NCBI GenBank assembly: GCA_030600745.1
Contig: JAUVLL010000174.1
Coordinates: 1-7,032, forward strand
Reading direction: 5' to 3'
DNA from: Spirochaetaceae bacterium
GTDB lineage: Bacteria; Spirochaetota; Spirochaetia; B11-G9
Length of the DNA stretch: 7,032 bases
Shown: one piece after another, positions 1-6,670 of the stretch
Numbering within the stretch: the stretch's first letter is position 1
Layout: each line of letters begins with the position of its first letter
The notes under the pieces: generated by a model
What the model saw: the letters and a program-made list of their open reading frames with translations, nothing else
The model's database searches: none
Told to the model about the DNA's origin: nothing
Program-made: the position numbers and the translations under genes

Positions 1-529
1 AAAAGCCGAGCTTAAAGGGGCCGAAATAATTAAAAATGGTGAATCCCAAGCAAAAATTGCCAGAGATAAAGCCAGCTCAGATGCAGCAAGATTTGAGACA
101 ACCGGAAAGGAAGCTTTAAAACAGGCAAGCAGGGATCTTATTATTTCTACTACAAAAAAGCTTGAAGGTATATTTAATGGGCTTCTTAAAAATGAAGTTG
201 ATAAAGTATTAAAGGGCAGTTTTCTGGAATCAGTTATTCTTACTGTAATTAAAAACTGGAAGGAAGATCTTGAGAATATCTCAGTACTTCTGCCTGCCGG
301 TGAGCTTGCTGAGCTTGAGTCAGGATTAAAGTCCAGAATTAAAAAAGAAATTTCGGGTGGAATTGAGATTAAACCATTAGAAGGAATTGATTCCGGATTC
401 AGAGTAACAAGCAAAGATGGTACTGCTTATTTTGATTTTACCGGTGCAGGGATATCCGGACTTTTATCTGAACTGCTTAACCCGAAAATTGCAGCACTTC
501 TTCAGGAAGCATCAGCCGGGGAGGCATAA
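1..529 (+). CDS. atpE: V/A-type ATPase subunit E, C-terminal part (5' end outside window)
   Basis: Subunit E forms the peripheral stalk (stator) that ties the A3B3 head to membrane subunit I in V/A-type ATPases; it is cytoplasmic. An open frame runs from base 2 to a TAA at 527-529 and gives 175 residues without a start codon, so the N-terminal part is missing; family members are about 190-210 residues, so only a short piece is likely absent. The first 60 or so visible residues are rich in Ala, Lys, Glu and Asp, as expected of the long stalk helix. The rest is a mixed globular domain ending in a segment with GFRVTSKDG and AYFDFT, typical of the E C-terminal domain that sits on the head. It lies 2 nt before the next gene. 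The assignment rests on these features plus its position ahead of A, B, D, I and K. The symbol follows V-type operon usage and is not the F-type c subunit. Confidence 0.88.
   Translation, partial: KAELKGAEIIKNGESQAKIARDKASSDAARFETTGKEALKQASRDLIISTTKKLEGIFNGLLKNEVDKVLKGSFLESVILTVIKNWKEDLENISVLLPAGELAELESGLKSRIKKEISGGIEIKPLEGIDSGFRVTSKDGTAYFDFTGAGISGLLSELLNPKIAALLQEASAGEA
518..524 (+). promoter_or_regulatory. Shine-Dalgarno site that fixes a TTG start
   Basis: GGGGAGG lies inside the last codons of subunit E, 7 nt before TTG at 532. The nearest in-frame ATG, at 601, would remove the N-terminal YYYTVSSLP segment that I recall as characteristic of the DUF2764 family. Strong SD, good spacing and a conserved N-terminus all favour TTG at 532. 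Overlap with the upstream gene suggests translational coupling with E. Confidence 0.7.
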
Positions 530-531
530 TT

Positions 532-1077
532 TTGAGTAATTATTACTACACGGTTTCATCACTTCCATATCTGGATTTTGGTGCAGAACCTGTAATAACT
601 ATGAAAGAATTTATTAATATTTGTAACAGCACCCTGACAGAAGTAGATTTTCGGACTGTAGAATCAGTTTCTCTTTCTCTATTGGATGAAATGAATTCTT
701 CAGTGTCTTTGATAGGCAGATGGGTATCATGGGAATCTTCACTTCGTAATGAACTTGTAAAACTTAGAAGCGTATTTCTTGGAGTTGAACCTGCTGAGTA
801 TTTAAAAGATGCTGAAATTAATACAGAAGCTTCTGTTATTGCCGGATCTGCATACAAGCTTGAATCTGCTCTTGATGCAGAGGAAATAATTAACAAGGCA
901 AGATGGGATTTTCTTGATGAAATTGAAGTAAATCACTATTTTGATCTGGAAAAAATAATTGTATATTCTTTAAGATTGCAGATACTGGAACGTAAAAAGA
1001 TGTTCACAATCGAGAATGGAGATAAAAATTTCCAGGTAATCTATGAAAATATAAAAAAAGCAGTACGTGAAGCTTAA
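532..1077 (+). CDS. DUF2764-family protein of V-type ATPase operon (possible C/d-like subunit)
   Basis: This 181-residue, acidic, soluble-looking protein has no signal peptide or membrane segment. It starts MSNYYYTVSSLPYLDFG and contains RWVSWESSLRNEL (about 62-74). A C-terminal helical part, about 115-155, carries ARWDFLDEI, HYFDLEKIIVYSLRLQILER and then a GDKNF turn. From memory this matches DUF2764, a family found between the E and A genes in V-type operons of spirochaetes, chlamydiae and Bacteroidetes, with no experimentally settled role known to me. The all-helical look, the genomic position and the absence of a recognisable C/d gene nearby make it a candidate for the adaptor linking the central shaft to the K ring; that is inference. 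It could instead be a stalk partner or an assembly factor. The TTG start is preferred because of the strong SD at 518-524 and the conserved N-terminus. The gap to E is 2 nt and to A is 40 nt. Confidence 0.82.
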   Translation: MSNYYYTVSSLPYLDFGAEPVITMKEFINICNSTLTEVDFRTVESVSLSLLDEMNSSVSLIGRWVSWESSLRNELVKLRSVFLGVEPAEYLKDAEINTEASVIAGSAYKLESALDAEEIINKARWDFLDEIEVNHYFDLEKIIVYSLRLQILERKKMFTIENGDKNFQVIYENIKKAVREA

Positions 1078-1096
1078 ATTTCACTGTACGTGCTGC
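1060..1096 (+). other. Possible mRNA hairpin across the end of the DUF2764 gene and the gap before atpA
   Basis: The outer arms GCAGTACGT (1060-1068) and ACGTGCTGC (1088-1096) can pair over 9 bp with one G-U. Alternatively the first seven pairs can stack on an inner helix, GTGAA (1067-1071) with TTCAC (1080-1084), leaving a 5-nt bulge and an 8-nt loop. It covers the TAA at 1075-1077 and ends 9 nt before the GCGGAG ribosome site of atpA. No U-run follows, so it does not look like an intrinsic terminator. A role in mRNA processing or in separating translation of atpA from the upstream gene is possible. The repeated GTACGTG (1063-1069 and 1086-1092) could also be chance in self-complementary sequence. 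Confidence 0.35.
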
Positions 1097-1117
1097 ACAT
1101 AAAAGCGGAGAACTCAG

Positions 1118-2881
1118 ATGGCAAAAAACGTAGGAAAGATTGTCGGAATTAATGGAAATATGGTTTCTGTTGAGACTGATGGTCAGGTATCTCTTAATGA
1201 GGTAGGCTACATTTTAGTAGGAGAACAGAAATTAAAAGCAGAGGTAATTAGAATTACCGGAAAACGCCTTGAGCTTCAGGTGTTTGAAGCTACATCAGGT
1301 ATTGGTATTGGTAATACTGTGGAGCTTACAGGGGATCTTTTAACCGTAGAGCTTGGTCCCGGTTTGTTAACACAGATATATGATGGACTTCAAAATCCTC
1401 TTCCTGAACTTGCAGAACAATGTGGATTTTTTCTTCAGAGGGGTATCTATTTGAGTGCCCTCCCAAGAAAAACTGAATGGGACTTTACTCCATCAGTTAT
1501 AATTGGTGACACAGTTACAAATGGGGATGCCCTTGGAACTGTCCCGGAGGGGAAATTTGATCATCGTATTATGGTCCCTTTCGGGTTAAAGGGTAACTAC
1601 AGGGTAAAAGAGATAAAATCTCCAGGAAAATACACCGTAGATACTGAGATGGCTGTTGTTGAAGATGAGAATGGAAAAACTCATTCTTTAAGTATGATGT
1701 TTAACTGGCCTGTAAAAAGAGCAATTACATCATATGCCGAACGTCTTAAACCTGTTAAACCGATGATTAGCAAAATAAGAATTGTAGATACATTTTTACC
1801 TGTCTCTCTTGGAGGTACATACTGTATTCCCGGTCCTTTTGGTGCCGGAAAAACAGTACTTCAGCAGGTAACCAGTAAACATGCGGAAGTGGATATTGTA
1901 ATAATTGCTGCATGTGGAGAACGTGCCGGTGAGGTTGTTGAAACGCTTAAAGAGTTTCCTGAACTTATCGATCCGCAGACAGGAAAGTCCCTGATGGAGC
2001 GAACAATTATTATTTGTAATACAAGTTCAATGCCTGTTGCAGCCAGAGAGGCTTCAGTTTATACGGCCGTTACTCTGGCTGAGTATTACCGGCAAATGGG
2101 ATTAAATATTCTTCTTCTTGCAGATTCAACATCCCGTTGGGCTCAGGCTATGCGTGAGATGTCCGGGCGTCTGGAAGAAATACCCGGAGAAGAGGCTTTT
2201 CCTGCATATCTTGAATCGGTTATTGCCAGTTTTTATGAACGGGCCGGCCTTGTAAGGTTAAGAACTGGAGAATTCGGGTCTGTTACAATTGGCGGAACTG
2301 TAAGTCCGGCAGGTGGTAACTTTGAGGAACCTGTAACTCAGGCTACCCTGAAAGTTGTAGGTGCTTTCCATGGACTATCAAGAGAAAGATCGGATGCACG
2401 TAAGTATCCTGCTATTCATCCTCTTGAAAGCTGGTCAAAGTATTCCAGTATTATTGATAGTAATAAGGTTGAATACGCCAGGGATGTATTGTTTAGGGGT
2501 AACGAAGTTGGCCAGATGATGAAGGTAGTCGGTGAAGAGGGTACAAGCATAGATGACTTTTTAATCTATTTAAAAGCTGATTTTCTTGATTACGTTTACC
2601 TTCAGCAAAACTCTTTCGATCCTGTAGATGCTGCTGTAAGTGTAGAAAGACAGGAATATCTATTTGATATCCTACTGGATGTTCTTTCAGGTAAGTTTAA
2701 TCTTGAGACAAAGTCAGATGCAAGACAGTTTTTTAACAGACTGCGTCAGAGTTTTCTTGATTTTAACGGTTCTGAGTGGCAGAGTGATGATTTTAAGAAA
2801 CTTGAGAAAAATATACTCGAAATGATAAATGATAAAAAAATCGGTAAACTTGAAGATACCGGTATTTTCCAGAAGGTTTAG
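1118..2881 (+). CDS. atpA: V/A-type ATPase catalytic subunit A
   Basis: Subunit A carries the catalytic nucleotide sites of the A3B3 head and hydrolyses or makes ATP at A/B interfaces. The 587-residue length is normal for the family. Visible in order: an N-terminal beta-barrel (about 1-75); the A-specific non-homologous region (about 115-190); P-loop GPFGAGKT at 239-246 with Lys245 and Thr246 for phosphate and Mg; CGERAGE with likely catalytic Glu268; NTSSMPVAARE; Walker B Asp336 in LLLADSTSRW; then SGRLEEIPGEEAFPAYL; GGTVSPAGGNFEEP (about 392-405); SRERSDARKYPAIHPL; and a C-terminal helical domain. GERAGE replaces the archaeal GERGNE, a variant I recall from chlamydial and treponemal A subunits. 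ATG at 1118 follows GCGGAG (1105-1110) with a 7-nt spacer. All key residues are intact, so the enzyme should be active. Confidence 0.98.
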   Translation: MAKNVGKIVGINGNMVSVETDGQVSLNEVGYILVGEQKLKAEVIRITGKRLELQVFEATSGIGIGNTVELTGDLLTVELGPGLLTQIYDGLQNPLPELAEQCGFFLQRGIYLSALPRKTEWDFTPSVIIGDTVTNGDALGTVPEGKFDHRIMVPFGLKGNYRVKEIKSPGKYTVDTEMAVVEDENGKTHSLSMMFNWPVKRAITSYAERLKPVKPMISKIRIVDTFLPVSLGGTYCIPGPFGAGKTVLQQVTSKHAEVDIVIIAACGERAGEVVETLKEFPELIDPQTGKSLMERTIIICNTSSMPVAAREASVYTAVTLAEYYRQMGLNILLLADSTSRWAQAMREMSGRLEEIPGEEAFPAYLESVIASFYERAGLVRLRTGEFGSVTIGGTVSPAGGNFEEPVTQATLKVVGAFHGLSRERSDARKYPAIHPLESWSKYSSIIDSNKVEYARDVLFRGNEVGQMMKVVGEEGTSIDDFLIYLKADFLDYVYLQQNSFDPVDAAVSVERQEYLFDILLDVLSGKFNLETKSDARQFFNRLRQSFLDFNGSEWQSDDFKKLEKNILEMINDKKIGKLEDTGIFQKV

Positions 2882-2898
2882 AAAGGCGGTATTACGAA

Positions 2899-4218
2899 AT
2901 GCGTAAAGTTTACAGTAAAATTGAGTCTATATCGGGAAATGTAATAACTGTAACTGCTGAAGGTGTAAACTATAACGATTTGGCAGTTGTTACATCAGCT
3001 CATGGAGAATCTCTGGCAAATGTAATTAGAATGAACGGGGAAAGTGTTTCTCTTCAGGTTTTTTCCGGTGGCAGAGGTGTCTCTACCGGTGATGAAGTAA
3101 GATTTCTTGGTCATCCAATGCAGGTTTCCTTTTCAGAGAATCTGCTGGGAAGAATATTTACCGGCAGCGGTATTCCCAGGGACAATGGGCCGGCACTTAC
3201 GGATAATATGATTGAGATCGGCGGACCTTCTGTAAATCCTGCAAAAAGAATTATTCCCCGTAATATGATACGAACAGGTATTCCTATGATCGATGTTTTT
3301 AACTCTCTCGTCGAATCACAGAAGCTGCCTATTTTTTCTGTTTCGGGTGAACCTTATAATGAACTGCTTGCACGTATTGCCATGCAGGCAGAAGTTGATA
3401 TGATTATTTTAGGTGGTATGGGCCTGAAGTATGATGATTATCTATACTTCAAGGAAACCCTTGAAGAGGGTGGAGCAATGAGCAGAACAATATTTTTTGT
3501 GCATACAGCAGCTGATCCCATAGTAGAATGTTTACTTGTTCCCGATATGAGTCTGGCAGTAGCAGAAAGATTTGCTCTGGAAGGGAAAAAGGTCCTTGTA
3601 TTGTTAACTGATATGACAAACTTTGCAGATGCTATGAAAGAAATTGCAATTACTATGGAACAGGTCCCTTCAAACAGGGGTTATCCTGGAGATCTTTACA
3701 GTCAGCTGGCTTCCAGATATGAAAAGGCTGTTGACTTTGAGGGTGCTGGTTCAATTACAATTCTGGCTGTAACTACAATGCCGGGTGATGATGTAACTCA
3801 TCCGGTTCCTGATAACACTGGATATATTACAGAAGGGCAGTACTATCTGCGTAATGGAAGAATTGAACCTTTTGGTTCACTTTCACGCCTTAAACAGATG
3901 GTTAATAAAGATTCCAGGGAAGATCATAGAGCCTTAATGGATGGTATGATAAAGCTGTATGCTGCTTATAAGGAATCTCTTGAGAAGAAATCAATGGGAT
4001 TCAGAATGTCCGAATGGGACGACAAGCTTTTAAAATATGGTGATCTGTTCGAAAATCAGATGATGGATCTATCTGTAAATATTTCTTTGGAAGAGGCCCT
4101 GAACAGTGGTTGGAAAATCCTTGCAGATTCATTTACTCCGGAAGAAACCGGTTTAAGAACTGAACTTATAAATAGTTTCTGGCCCAAAGAAAGAATTTTA
4201 GAAAAGGAAAGTAATTAG
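2899..4218 (+). CDS. atpB: V/A-type ATPase regulatory subunit B
   Basis: Subunit B alternates with A in the hexameric head and completes the catalytic sites without hydrolysing ATP itself. The protein has 439 residues, slightly shorter than the roughly 460 of archaeal and Enterococcus B. It shows an N-terminal beta-barrel (about 1-75), then a degenerate P-loop SVSGEPYNE at 147-155 lacking the Gly-Lys-Thr signature, as expected for B. LLTDMTNFADAMKE follows at 235-248, then the RGYPGDLYSQLASRYEKA segment from 260, and SLSRL with Arg330, the likely arginine finger contributed to the A site. The C-terminal part (about 345-439) is helical. The stretch before SLSRL is shorter and different from the archaeal ELHRKGIYPP form. 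The ATG at 2899 follows AAAGGCGG (2882-2889), which directly abuts the atpA stop; the gap is 17 nt. It should not be confused with F-type atpB (subunit a). Confidence 0.97.
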   Translation: MRKVYSKIESISGNVITVTAEGVNYNDLAVVTSAHGESLANVIRMNGESVSLQVFSGGRGVSTGDEVRFLGHPMQVSFSENLLGRIFTGSGIPRDNGPALTDNMIEIGGPSVNPAKRIIPRNMIRTGIPMIDVFNSLVESQKLPIFSVSGEPYNELLARIAMQAEVDMIILGGMGLKYDDYLYFKETLEEGGAMSRTIFFVHTAADPIVECLLVPDMSLAVAERFALEGKKVLVLLTDMTNFADAMKEIAITMEQVPSNRGYPGDLYSQLASRYEKAVDFEGAGSITILAVTTMPGDDVTHPVPDNTGYITEGQYYLRNGRIEPFGSLSRLKQMVNKDSREDHRALMDGMIKLYAAYKESLEKKSMGFRMSEWDDKLLKYGDLFENQMMDLSVNISLEEALNSGWKILADSFTPEETGLRTELINSFWPKERILEKESN

Positions 4219-4221
4219 TCT

Positions 4222-4818
4222 ATGGCTGCCATAAAGCTTACTAAAAATGAGCTTAAATCTCAAAAAGATGCCTTGAAGCGTTTTCAGAGGTATTTGCCGA
4301 CATTGATACTCAAGAAACAACAGCTTCAGATGGTTATAAGGCAGGTTGAGGTAAAGATAAAGGAAGTAGAGGATTTACGTAATAAACTGTACAGTTCTCT
4401 TCGGATATGGATAGCTGTTTATGGTGAAGATATTGATCTGACTCCTCTTATTAAAATTGAATGTATTATAAAGGACCGAGGTAATATAGCCGGAGTTGAT
4501 ATCCCAATTTTTAATGAGCTGACTTTTGCGGTTGTTGAATATAATATTTTTACTATGCCACTGTGGGTGGATAAGGGACTTGAAGCAATTAAGTCCATGG
4601 CTACCTTTGATGCAGAAATTGAGGTGCTTAAAGAACAAATCAGGCTGCTTGGTGATGAGCTTAGGGTTACAACCCAACGGGTAAATCTGTTTGAAAAGGT
4701 AAAAATACCGGTTACAAAAGAAAATATCAGGAAAATTCAGATATATCTGGGAGATCAGCAAACAGCTGCTGTTGTTCGTGGAAAGATGGCAAAAAACAAG
4801 ATTGTGAAGGTGTCGTAG
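4222..4818 (+). CDS. atpD: V/A-type ATPase central-shaft subunit D
   Basis: Subunit D is the rotor shaft: a long antiparallel coiled coil that turns inside A3B3 and passes torque to the K ring. The 198-residue length fits the family. An N-terminal helix with the family-like start IKLTKNELKSQKDAL and LKRFQRYLPTLILKKQQLQ runs to about residue 60. A short middle section (about 60-125) includes DIPIFNELTF. A second long helix follows (about 128-180), with EIEVLKEQIRLLGDELRVTTQRVNLFEK written here as two overlapping pieces: EIEVLKEQIRLLGDEL and LRVTTQRVNLFEK. A basic tail ends the protein. ATG at 4222 comes 3 nt after the atpB stop behind only a weak AAGGAAAG, so translation is probably coupled to atpB. 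No F subunit gene, the usual partner of D, follows it here. Confidence 0.95.
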   Translation: MAAIKLTKNELKSQKDALKRFQRYLPTLILKKQQLQMVIRQVEVKIKEVEDLRNKLYSSLRIWIAVYGEDIDLTPLIKIECIIKDRGNIAGVDIPIFNELTFAVVEYNIFTMPLWVDKGLEAIKSMATFDAEIEVLKEQIRLLGDELRVTTQRVNLFEKVKIPVTKENIRKIQIYLGDQQTAAVVRGKMAKNKIVKVS

Positions 4819-4820
4819 TA

Positions 4821-6647
4821 ATGATTGTTCCAATGAAGAAAGTATTCCTTCTGCTTCTTAATTCCGATAAAAATGAGGCACTTAATAAACTTAAGGATAT
4901 TGGTGTAGTTCATTTAGAGGATATTAAAGGATCAAGTAACAAGTTAGACGTTCTGCAGGAGGAAAGAGATATTTTAAAACGCAGTATTTCTATTCTTTCT
5001 GACGGTAATAAGAAAGATGCTGGATCTATAACTTACAAAAAGGAAGAAATACTTGAAATATCTAAAAGAATCATCAATCTGAATGATAATTTAAAATCTA
5101 TAACTGATACAATATCAACCACTCTTAAGGAGATAGAGAGAATTGAGGTGTGGGGCGATTTTAGTCCTGATGATATTGATATCCTAAAGGATAGCGGAGT
5201 AGATTTTAAATTCTATGAATTAAAAAAATCTGAATTCAAAGAACTGCCCCGGGATCTTACTATTTTTACAATTGCACGATTAAGATCTACAGGTTTTTAT
5301 GTTACAATAAACGATAGTTCAGATGTTTTGGTAGATTTTGATGAAGTACAGATGCCGAAAATTGGTCTTAATGATCTTCACGTTCTTGTTAAAGAGAAGC
5401 ATAGTACAAAAGATAAAATACAAAAGGAAATAGAAACTCTTTCAAACTACAAGTCCGCACTGAATGAACTTCTTGCAGATTACAATGATGAAATTGAGTT
5501 TGAGAGTATATATTCGGGTCTTTCTGTCGATGGTTCTGTAGCATATTTGCAAGGTTTCATGCCAGGTGAAAAAACAGAACTAATAAAAAATGAAGCTGCT
5601 TCCAATGGATGGGGAATAATGCTTAAGGAACCTGAGGGAGATGATCATGTTCCAACACTTGTAAAAAACTCTAAAGCAGTGCGAATAATACAACCTGTTT
5701 TTGAATTTCTTGGAACAATTCCCGGGTATCGGGAAAAGGACATAAGTTTTTTCTTTCTCGTTTTCTTTAGTTTATTTTTTGCAATGATTATCGGTGATGG
5801 AGGTTATGGAGCTATCTTTCTTGGAATTTCAATTTATGCCGGTACAAAACTGAAAAAGAAAAATGGAGTTGTTCCGGATGGTATTATATTATTGGCAGAG
5901 ATGAGCTTTTTTACCGTTATCTGGGGAGCTGTTACAGGTACATGGTTTGGTTCAGAGACTATTGCCGAAATACCATTTTTTAACATGTTTATTATAGATA
6001 AAATAGCCAGTTTTAGTGAGACGCCAAATGCCCGGTATATTAAGCACCTTACTTTTATCATTGGTACAATACATCTAAGCATTGCTCATATCTGGAATTT
6101 TATTACCATGCTAAAGGAAAAGCCGATTATTAAGGCTTTTAGTCAGCTTGGTTGGCTGTCAATGGTTCTTGGACTATACTTTCTGGTTTTGGATTTTGTT
6201 TTAAGTTCGGTACTGTTTCCTATGCCCTCATTTGCATGGAAAATGATTTTTGGTGGTTTGGCTGCCATAGTTATTTTCGGAGAACAGGATGGTAACTTTT
6301 TTAAAGGGCTTCTTAAAGGAGTAGGTGGTCTTATGACAACTTTTCTTGATACAATAGGTGCCTTTTCAGATATTATTTCATATATCCGATTATTTGCTGT
6401 TGGATTAGCTACTGTTGCTGTTGCAAGCAGTTTTAATTCAATGGCTGCAGAGTTGGGTAGTGGAGTTGTGGGTATAATAGCCAGTGTTTTTGTGTTGGGA
6501 CTGGGACATACGTTAAATATTGCAATGGCGGCTCTATCTGTAGTAGTTCATGGAGTTAGATTAAATGTTCTTGAATTTTCAGGACATTTGGGAATGGAAT
6601 GGACAGGGGAATATTACAACCCTTTCAAAAATAGAAAAGATAAATAA
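4821..6647 (+). CDS. atpI: V/A-type ATPase membrane stator subunit I (a-like)
   Basis: Subunit I is the counterpart of eukaryotic subunit a: its cytoplasmic half holds the peripheral stalks and its membrane half forms the ion half-channels facing the K ring. The 608-residue length is typical. Residues 1-300 are soluble, start MIVPMKKVFLLLL, and contain coiled-coil-like stretches at about 42-110 and 190-225. From about 309 there are some seven to eight hydrophobic segments. The first carries FFFLVFFSLFFAMIIGDGGYG (split: FFFLVFFSLFFAMII, GDGGYG at 325-330). Next are IHLSIAHIWNF around His418, His423 and Asn426, then SYIRLFAVGLA with Arg523, the likely essential arginine opposing the proteolipid carboxylate. 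HGVRLNVLEF (His577, Arg580, Glu585) is in the final segment. The gap to atpD is 2 nt with a modest AAGG upstream, which suggests coupled translation. The name is unrelated to F-operon AtpI. Confidence 0.97.
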   Translation: MIVPMKKVFLLLLNSDKNEALNKLKDIGVVHLEDIKGSSNKLDVLQEERDILKRSISILSDGNKKDAGSITYKKEEILEISKRIINLNDNLKSITDTISTTLKEIERIEVWGDFSPDDIDILKDSGVDFKFYELKKSEFKELPRDLTIFTIARLRSTGFYVTINDSSDVLVDFDEVQMPKIGLNDLHVLVKEKHSTKDKIQKEIETLSNYKSALNELLADYNDEIEFESIYSGLSVDGSVAYLQGFMPGEKTELIKNEAASNGWGIMLKEPEGDDHVPTLVKNSKAVRIIQPVFEFLGTIPGYREKDISFFFLVFFSLFFAMIIGDGGYGAIFLGISIYAGTKLKKKNGVVPDGIILLAEMSFFTVIWGAVTGTWFGSETIAEIPFFNMFIIDKIASFSETPNARYIKHLTFIIGTIHLSIAHIWNFITMLKEKPIIKAFSQLGWLSMVLGLYFLVLDFVLSSVLFPMPSFAWKMIFGGLAAIVIFGEQDGNFFKGLLKGVGGLMTTFLDTIGAFSDIISYIRLFAVGLATVAVASSFNSMAAELGSGVVGIIASVFVLGLGHTLNIAMAALSVVVHGVRLNVLEFSGHLGMEWTGEYYNPFKNRKDK

Positions 6648-6657
6648 TTACATTAAC

Positions 6658-6663
6658 AAGGAG
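6658..6663 (+). promoter_or_regulatory. Strong Shine-Dalgarno site of atpK
   Basis: AAGGAG lies 7 nt before ATG at 6671, in the 23-nt gap after atpI. It is the best consensus ribosome site in the window apart from GGGGAGG at 518-524. A GTG at 6668 is in frame directly before the ATG and could serve, but its spacing would be shorter. The strong site fits a subunit needed in many copies. Confidence 0.7.
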
Positions 6664-6670
6664 ATATGTG

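Noticed and set aside
546..896. 116-codon open frame on the - strand
   Set aside because: It lies wholly opposite the DUF2764 gene, has no recognisable motif, and is Ser/Arg-rich as expected of an antisense shadow.
1053..1060. A7 run followed by the hairpin, like a programmed frameshift site
   Set aside because: A -1 shift meets TGA at 1068-1070 after three codons, and a +1 shift ends in the gap before atpA; neither makes a fusion or a meaningful new protein.
2856..2865. Perfect 10-bp palindrome ATACCGGTAT
   Set aside because: It is inside the last codons of atpA, has no loop and no second copy that I noticed; a chance palindrome of this size is unremarkable in 7 kb.
4375..4833. 152-codon open frame on the - strand
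   Set aside because: It is antisense to atpD, whose family match is clear; the Asn/Ile/Phe-rich translation shows no domain.
5834..6082. 82-codon open frame on the - strand
   Set aside because: It is antisense to the membrane part of atpI; its hydrophobic look simply mirrors codons of membrane helices.
6118..6140. AAAAGCC / GGCTTTT inverted repeat ending in T residues, terminator-like
   Set aside because: It lies inside atpI in a conserved-looking frame; the stem is only 7 bp with a 9-nt loop and mostly A-T outside GCC, so chance is the simpler explanation.
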